From: an uncultured Pseudomonadota bacterium
GTDB taxonomy: Bacteria; Pseudomonadota; Alphaproteobacteria; RF32; CAG-239
DNA: 51,443 bases
Direction: 5' to 3'
Assembly (NCBI GenBank): GCA_902494875.1
Contig: CABUUO010000010.1
Location: 1-51,443, forward strand
Shown here in pieces: positions 47,624-51,443 of this stretch (the first letter of the stretch is position 1; every line of letters begins with the position of its first letter). A program made the position numbers and the translations under genes. The notes under the pieces were generated by a model. The model did not search any database. It had not been told where the DNA came from and saw only the letters and a program-made list of their open reading frames with translations.

Positions 47624-49297
47624 ATGAATTGTTTTAATAAGGAAGGGCTGTATTTCATAGCCCTTGGCGGCGCCGAAGAAGTCGGCTTTAATATGTATGC
47701 CTATGCCGTCGACGGCAAAATTATTGTTGTAGATTGCGGATACGGTTTTTTGAATGACGATTTTCCGGGAATTGATCTGGGTTTTGCCGATGCTTCTTTT
47801 TTGGAAGAATATCAGGAAGACATAGAGGCTTTGTTCATTACCCATGCGCATGAAGACCACTTCGGTGCGATTGCGCAGGTCTGGCCGCGGTTGAAGTGCC
47901 CGGTCTACGCGGCAGATTTCACCTTGGGACACATTGCCCACCGCCTGCGCGAATATAAGCTAGAAAACGAAGTCGAGCTTCATTCGATTAACAACAGCAG
48001 GATTGTCAGGCTGCAAAATTTTGAGGTGGAATATGTGCCGGTGGTTCATTCCCTGCCGGACAATTCGGTGCTGATGATTCGCACCAAATACGGCAATGTC
48101 GTTCACGGCACCGATTGGCGTTTTGACGACGGTCAGATGAGCTTTATGCCGACCGATGTTGAAAAGCTGGAACAGTTGGCCAAAGAAGGCGTAGATTTGT
48201 ATATCGGCGATTCGACCAATCTGGCCCATGATGTTTCCGGTCCTTCGGAAGCGGTCATTCGCCAAAGCCTGATAGAACTGGTTCCGAAATATAAAAACAC
48301 GCTGGTTGCCACTTGCTTCGCTTCTAACATCGCCCGGCTCGAAAGCCTGATTTTGGCCGCTCACGCCGCGGATCGCACCCCGGTCATTGCCGGCATGAGT
48401 ATGATTCAGAACATCAACATCGCCAAAGAATGCGGCTATCTGCAAAACCTGCCGCCTTATGTTGAAGCCAAACAGGCCATGGACATTCCTTTGGACAAGA
48501 TGCTCTACATTTGTTCCGGTTCTCAGGCCAATTATCGCAGCGGACTGACCCGCATTGTCAATGGTGAAAACAAAAATATTGTTCTGGGGCAGGGCGACGC
48601 CATTATTTTTTCTTCGCAGATTATTCCCGGCAATGAAGAAAAAATCGAACGTATGCAGGAAAAACTGCGCGATGCCGGTGTCGAAGTCATTTCCAGTGAA
48701 GAATATCTGGTTCACACTTCCGGCCACGCCTGCAAAGACGACATCAAAAAAATGTATCAGATTTTGCGGCCGCGGATTGTGCTGCCGGTGCACGGAGACA
48801 AACGCAACATCCGCGCCCAGAAGCGTTTTGCTTTGGAATGCGGGGTTAAAGAAGTGGCGCAGGCGCGCAACGGCGATGTAATGCTGCTGAAAAATCATGA
48901 GATTGAAAAAGTCGGCGAAATTCCGACCGACATCATCGGCGTAGACCGCAAACAGCTGACCTCACTGAACTCGCAGTTGATTAAAAACCGCAGAAGGATT
49001 GCCTATAACGCGTCGCTGTATATCAGCGTGGTCTTTGACCCTTGCTGGAATTTGCTGGACTTGCAAATATCTTCCATTGACATTTTGGAGGAAGAAGCTT
49101 TTGCCAAGCTGGCGGAGGAAATAAAGGCCGACGTTGCGCGCACGCTGCCGACCGAAATCGTCAAGCTCAACCACAGAGCGCCGCAGATTGAAGAATATAT
49201 CCGCGCCAAAATCCGCAAAATGGTGTTTAAGGCCACCGACATCAAGCCGGTAACTTTTATGCACTTTTACAAAATCCCCGGACGAACGGAAGAATAA
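47624..49297 (+). CDS. rnj: Ribonuclease J
   Basis: A 557-residue metallo-beta-lactamase/beta-CASP nuclease, endo- and 5'-3' exoribonuclease in mRNA decay and rRNA maturation. Motifs are FITHAHEDHFGAI (zinc-binding H-x-H-x-D-H, ~72-84), VHSLPDN, VHGTDWRFDD, IGDSTNL, TCFASNIARL (beta-CASP), and VHTSGHACKDDI with PVHGDKRN. It has the usual C-terminal dimerisation part. It is last of the nuoL-rnj unit, 24 bp after birA, ending at the terminator 49301-49322. Confidence 0.96.
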   Translation: MNCFNKEGLYFIALGGAEEVGFNMYAYAVDGKIIVVDCGYGFLNDDFPGIDLGFADASFLEEYQEDIEALFITHAHEDHFGAIAQVWPRLKCPVYAADFTLGHIAHRLREYKLENEVELHSINNSRIVRLQNFEVEYVPVVHSLPDNSVLMIRTKYGNVVHGTDWRFDDGQMSFMPTDVEKLEQLAKEGVDLYIGDSTNLAHDVSGPSEAVIRQSLIELVPKYKNTLVATCFASNIARLESLILAAHAADRTPVIAGMSMIQNINIAKECGYLQNLPPYVEAKQAMDIPLDKMLYICSGSQANYRSGLTRIVNGENKNIVLGQGDAIIFSSQIIPGNEEKIERMQEKLRDAGVEVISSEEYLVHTSGHACKDDIKKMYQILRPRIVLPVHGDKRNIRAQKRFALECGVKEVAQARNGDVMLLKNHEIEKVGEIPTDIIGVDRKQLTSLNSQLIKNRRRIAYNASLYISVVFDPCWNLLDLQISSIDILEEEAFAKLAEEIKADVARTLPTEIVKLNHRAPQIEEYIRAKIRKMVFKATDIKPVTFMHFYKIPGRTEE

Positions 49298-49300
49298 AAA

Positions 49301-49322
49301 AAAGGCGCCGATTGGCGCCTTT
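49301..49322. terminator. Bidirectional terminator
   Basis: AAAGGCGCC-GATT-GGCGCCTTT with an A-run before it. It is shared by rnj and the convergent Cys-rich gene. Confidence 0.85.
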
Positions 49323-49349
49323 GGTGAATCCGTCGTCATTTCAGTACGG

Positions 49350-51443
49350 TTATTGAGTTGTCAAAGAACCGTCCATTTCCCTGTATTGGAAACGACAGAC
49401 CACACACTTCTTTCCGGACAGATTTTGGCTTTCGTCGTTGTTGACAGAATAAGGCAAAGAAGCAAGCGGCGTATACGTATCGGGATAACCGCCGGAATCT
49501 TCATGAGCGCGCCAGATATCCTGCATTGTCTTGCAAACTTGTTCGGGAGATTGGCCCGCCGCGGCCTCTGCGCAATATATTTCGTCCGGATAGTCGTATG
49601 CATTGTAAATGCTGTCGATGTATGCTTCGCAATATCCTCTTTTAAATTCGGCCTCGTAATTGTACATACAATATTCCGGAACACATTCGTAACATTCCAG
49701 TTGTTGTCCGCTTTTTTGATAAAGGTCTTCATTTCTGGTGCAGACAGCGCCGTATTGTTCTTGTTCTTCATATCCGAACATGGCGCAGGTTGTCCGGCTG
49801 TAATCAATGTCGGCGCACTCAACCAGATGGGCCGCGGACTGTAATGTACAGTTGCTTTCGGAAAGATATGCGTTTTGTTTCATTTCCTCGCATAGTTGCT
49901 TGCTTTTGCCGTTCATACTGCCCTCGTAAACCAGTTTCCCTTTAATAAAGTTATAATAGTTGGACGAAATGCTGGGGTCGGTGGTATGGAAACGATAAAA
50001 CAGATTGCTTTGGCTTTTCCCTTCAATGTCGCTGATTGTCAGGGTATTTGTCGTAGGATTATCAGGATCTCCGGAAGTATGATAATCGGAATTGTAAATA
50101 ACGGCTTCGGAAAAAATAGGGGTAGTTTCGGCATTGTAACCATAGATGGTCAGATTACCCAAATAATAGCCGTTTAGACCGAGTGTGCCGTAGTTGATTT
50201 TGGCGGGATCTTTTTCTCCTTCAATATGAAAGGCTGTCGGGCGTTCCGGGCTTCCGATAAAAGAATCACTGCCGGGATGCTTATGCGAACGGCACTGTAT
50301 ACTGCTGGTATAATCACTATAGGTATATCTGGTAACACTGCCGACAAGGCCGCCAACGGCAATGGATACGCCGGATGTGATATATAAATCGTCAGCGATG
50401 ATTTTGCTGTTGCTCATTCCGAGGTTACCTTTAATATAAACCTTTGGCGCCGTGATGGTTGCGTTGCCCAAAAACATGCTGTGCAAAACGATTTTGTCGG
50501 AAGCCGTCAGGTTTACGTTAGATATTGTGCCGCCGTAAGTCGGAGACGTGTATGACTTAACCGTCACGTTGGCTATGGGTGCCGGGGTCGACCAACTGTT
50601 GCTGCTGTTTGTCTGAGTGACGGGCGGAAACAGTCCGGTCCAAAAAGCGGTTGAAAAGTCAACATCTGTAGACGGACAGTTCAACGTGCTGGGAAACGTT
50701 AAAAAATAATCATAAGGACTGTTGCCCCAATAAGAGTTTAACTTAAGTTTTTCAATGCTCAGTCTGTCACATGATCCGACGTCAATCTGCGTTTGATTAT
50801 AACTGCTTATATTAGTGCAAGGAGCCGTAATACAGGACTTAATGCAGGAAACGCCGGCTTCATAAGCTACGATGCATTTTTCAAATTTCTTTTTGTTTGC
50901 ATTATAAATGCCGCTGACGGAATCCGTGCCGGGACAACAGGCTTTGGGTTCATAACAGTCATCAAGACAAGTGGTTCCGTCATCAAGTTTGGGTGTCAAT
51001 TTGCATTCATAATCATCTCCGTAATAATATGCGGCTCTTTCTTCGTTATAATAGCCTTTTAATTCACATTGCGATATTTCCCGGCATGTTTTTCGGTCTG
51101 TTGACAGTTCATATCCGTCTTCACAGGTTGTACAGTAATTTGATGTCGAAGACGAACATTTTTTGCAGTGCGGAACCTTACAGGCCGGAGTTTTTGCTTT
51201 GCACTGGTAGCAGGCGGTACCGGCTTCGGTGTATTTCGGAGTTACGGTGGTTTCAATGCCGGTTTCGCAAGATTTGTAATAACCGTTTGGACAGTTGTCG
51301 TCTTTGTCTATACAGGCGGTTCCGGCATCGTTGAGTTTCTGTTTGTCCGGGCATTGGGAAATTTTGCACTTTGGCGTACAGTTGTATTTGGTAGCGGAAG
51401 AAGACTGAACGACCGGACATTCGGAGCAGGCCTGATAAGTAAT
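49350..51443 (-). CDS. C-terminal part of a large Cys-rich surface-type protein (truncated by window edge)
   Basis: The frame is open from the edge at 51443 to the stop at 49350: 697 residues with no start in the window. The TTG near 50999 is internal. Residues 1-185 (visible numbering) are Cys-rich modules of EGF/growth-factor-receptor style, for example NDAGTACIDKDDNC, EAGTACYQCKAK, CKKCSSSTSNYCTTCEDGYE and LDDGTTCLDDCYEPKACC. The middle (about 240-430) is Thr/Ser/Asn-rich with repeated short strands (NVTVKSYTSPTYGGTISNVNLTASDKI), like a beta-helix. The C-terminal ~150 residues are again Cys-rich. Many disulfides imply an extracellular location. No anchor is seen at the C-terminus. Family not recognised; such large Cys-repeat proteins are known from gut alphaproteobacterial genomes. 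Confidence 0.8.
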   Translation of the reverse strand: MTYQACSECPVVQSSSATKYNCTPKCKISQCPDKQKLNDAGTACIDKDDNCPNGYYKSCETGIETTVTPKYTEAGTACYQCKAKTPACKVPHCKKCSSSTSNYCTTCEDGYELSTDRKTCREISQCELKGYYNEERAAYYYGDDYECKLTPKLDDGTTCLDDCYEPKACCPGTDSVSGIYNANKKKFEKCIVAYEAGVSCIKSCITAPCTNISSYNQTQIDVGSCDRLSIEKLKLNSYWGNSPYDYFLTFPSTLNCPSTDVDFSTAFWTGLFPPVTQTNSSNSWSTPAPIANVTVKSYTSPTYGGTISNVNLTASDKIVLHSMFLGNATITAPKVYIKGNLGMSNSKIIADDLYITSGVSIAVGGLVGSVTRYTYSDYTSSIQCRSHKHPGSDSFIGSPERPTAFHIEGEKDPAKINYGTLGLNGYYLGNLTIYGYNAETTPIFSEAVIYNSDYHTSGDPDNPTTNTLTISDIEGKSQSNLFYRFHTTDPSISSNYYNFIKGKLVYEGSMNGKSKQLCEEMKQNAYLSESNCTLQSAAHLVECADIDYSRTTCAMFGYEEQEQYGAVCTRNEDLYQKSGQQLECYECVPEYCMYNYEAEFKRGYCEAYIDSIYNAYDYPDEIYCAEAAAGQSPEQVCKTMQDIWRAHEDSGGYPDTYTPLASLPYSVNNDESQNLSGKKCVVCRFQYREMDGSLTTQ

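Overview
The window looks like chromosomal DNA from an uncultured, probably gut-associated alphaproteobacterium. Pointers are a nuoL-nuoM-nuoN-birA-RNase J gene order, an RHH_4-type ribbon-helix-helix protein, a flagellar rod protein FlgJ without a muramidase domain, a sigma-54 flagellar promoter, and a very large Cys-rich surface-type protein. Shine-Dalgarno sites are mostly good, TGA is used as stop, and most transcription units end in short bidirectional hairpin terminators. The lineage is inferred from gene content and was not checked by any search.

Layout. 1-7.6 kb: a small orphan, a GNAT acetyltransferase, a YerC/TrpR-like regulator, tRNA-Leu(CAA), a GH13 amylase-family enzyme paired with a TetR regulator (the same 16-bp palindrome precedes both genes), a phosphoethanolamine-transferase-like membrane enzyme whose upstream region holds a probable 6S RNA, and a MATE exporter. 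7.6-16 kb: a TPR-methyltransferase, a small DUF2934-type protein, and the glycogen operon glgB-glgX-malQ. 16-22.2 kb: flagellar operon flgI-flgJ-flgN-flgK-flgL on the minus strand behind a clear sigma-54 promoter. 22.4-25.4 kb: RHH protein, stand-alone murE, OmpA-like lipoprotein, small secreted protein. 25.6-28.7 kb: an overlapping three-gene cassette (degenerate SNF2-like helicase, IbrA-like PAPS-reductase-fold protein, IbrB-like ParB-domain protein), followed by about 0.45 kb of dispersed palindromic repeats. 29-36.6 kb: several orphan proteins, an ABC-F ATPase, an exported PPC/DUF296 protein and queH. 36.7-37.1 kb: tRNA-Lys(TTT) followed by an inverted partial copy of its own 3' end and a truncated GNAT gene. 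37.3-39.2 kb: an atypical mnmA and a BPL_N-type amidotransferase-like protein. 39.3-40.9 kb: a copper-response locus (41-residue metallothionein-like peptide, CsoR, DUF4186) and an Hsp20. 41-49.3 kb: APC permease, nuoL-nuoM-nuoN with most textbook proton-channel residues replaced, birA and RNase J. 49.35 kb to the edge: the C-terminal 697 residues of a Cys-rich protein that has no start inside the window.

The strongest leads are the degenerate NuoL/M/N set detached from the rest of complex I, the SNF2-like/IbrA/IbrB cassette with an inactive-looking helicase, the MnmA with rearranged cysteine ligands, the CsoR-controlled metallothionein-like micro-gene, the candidate 6S RNA, and the mirror-image tRNA-Lys 3' end.
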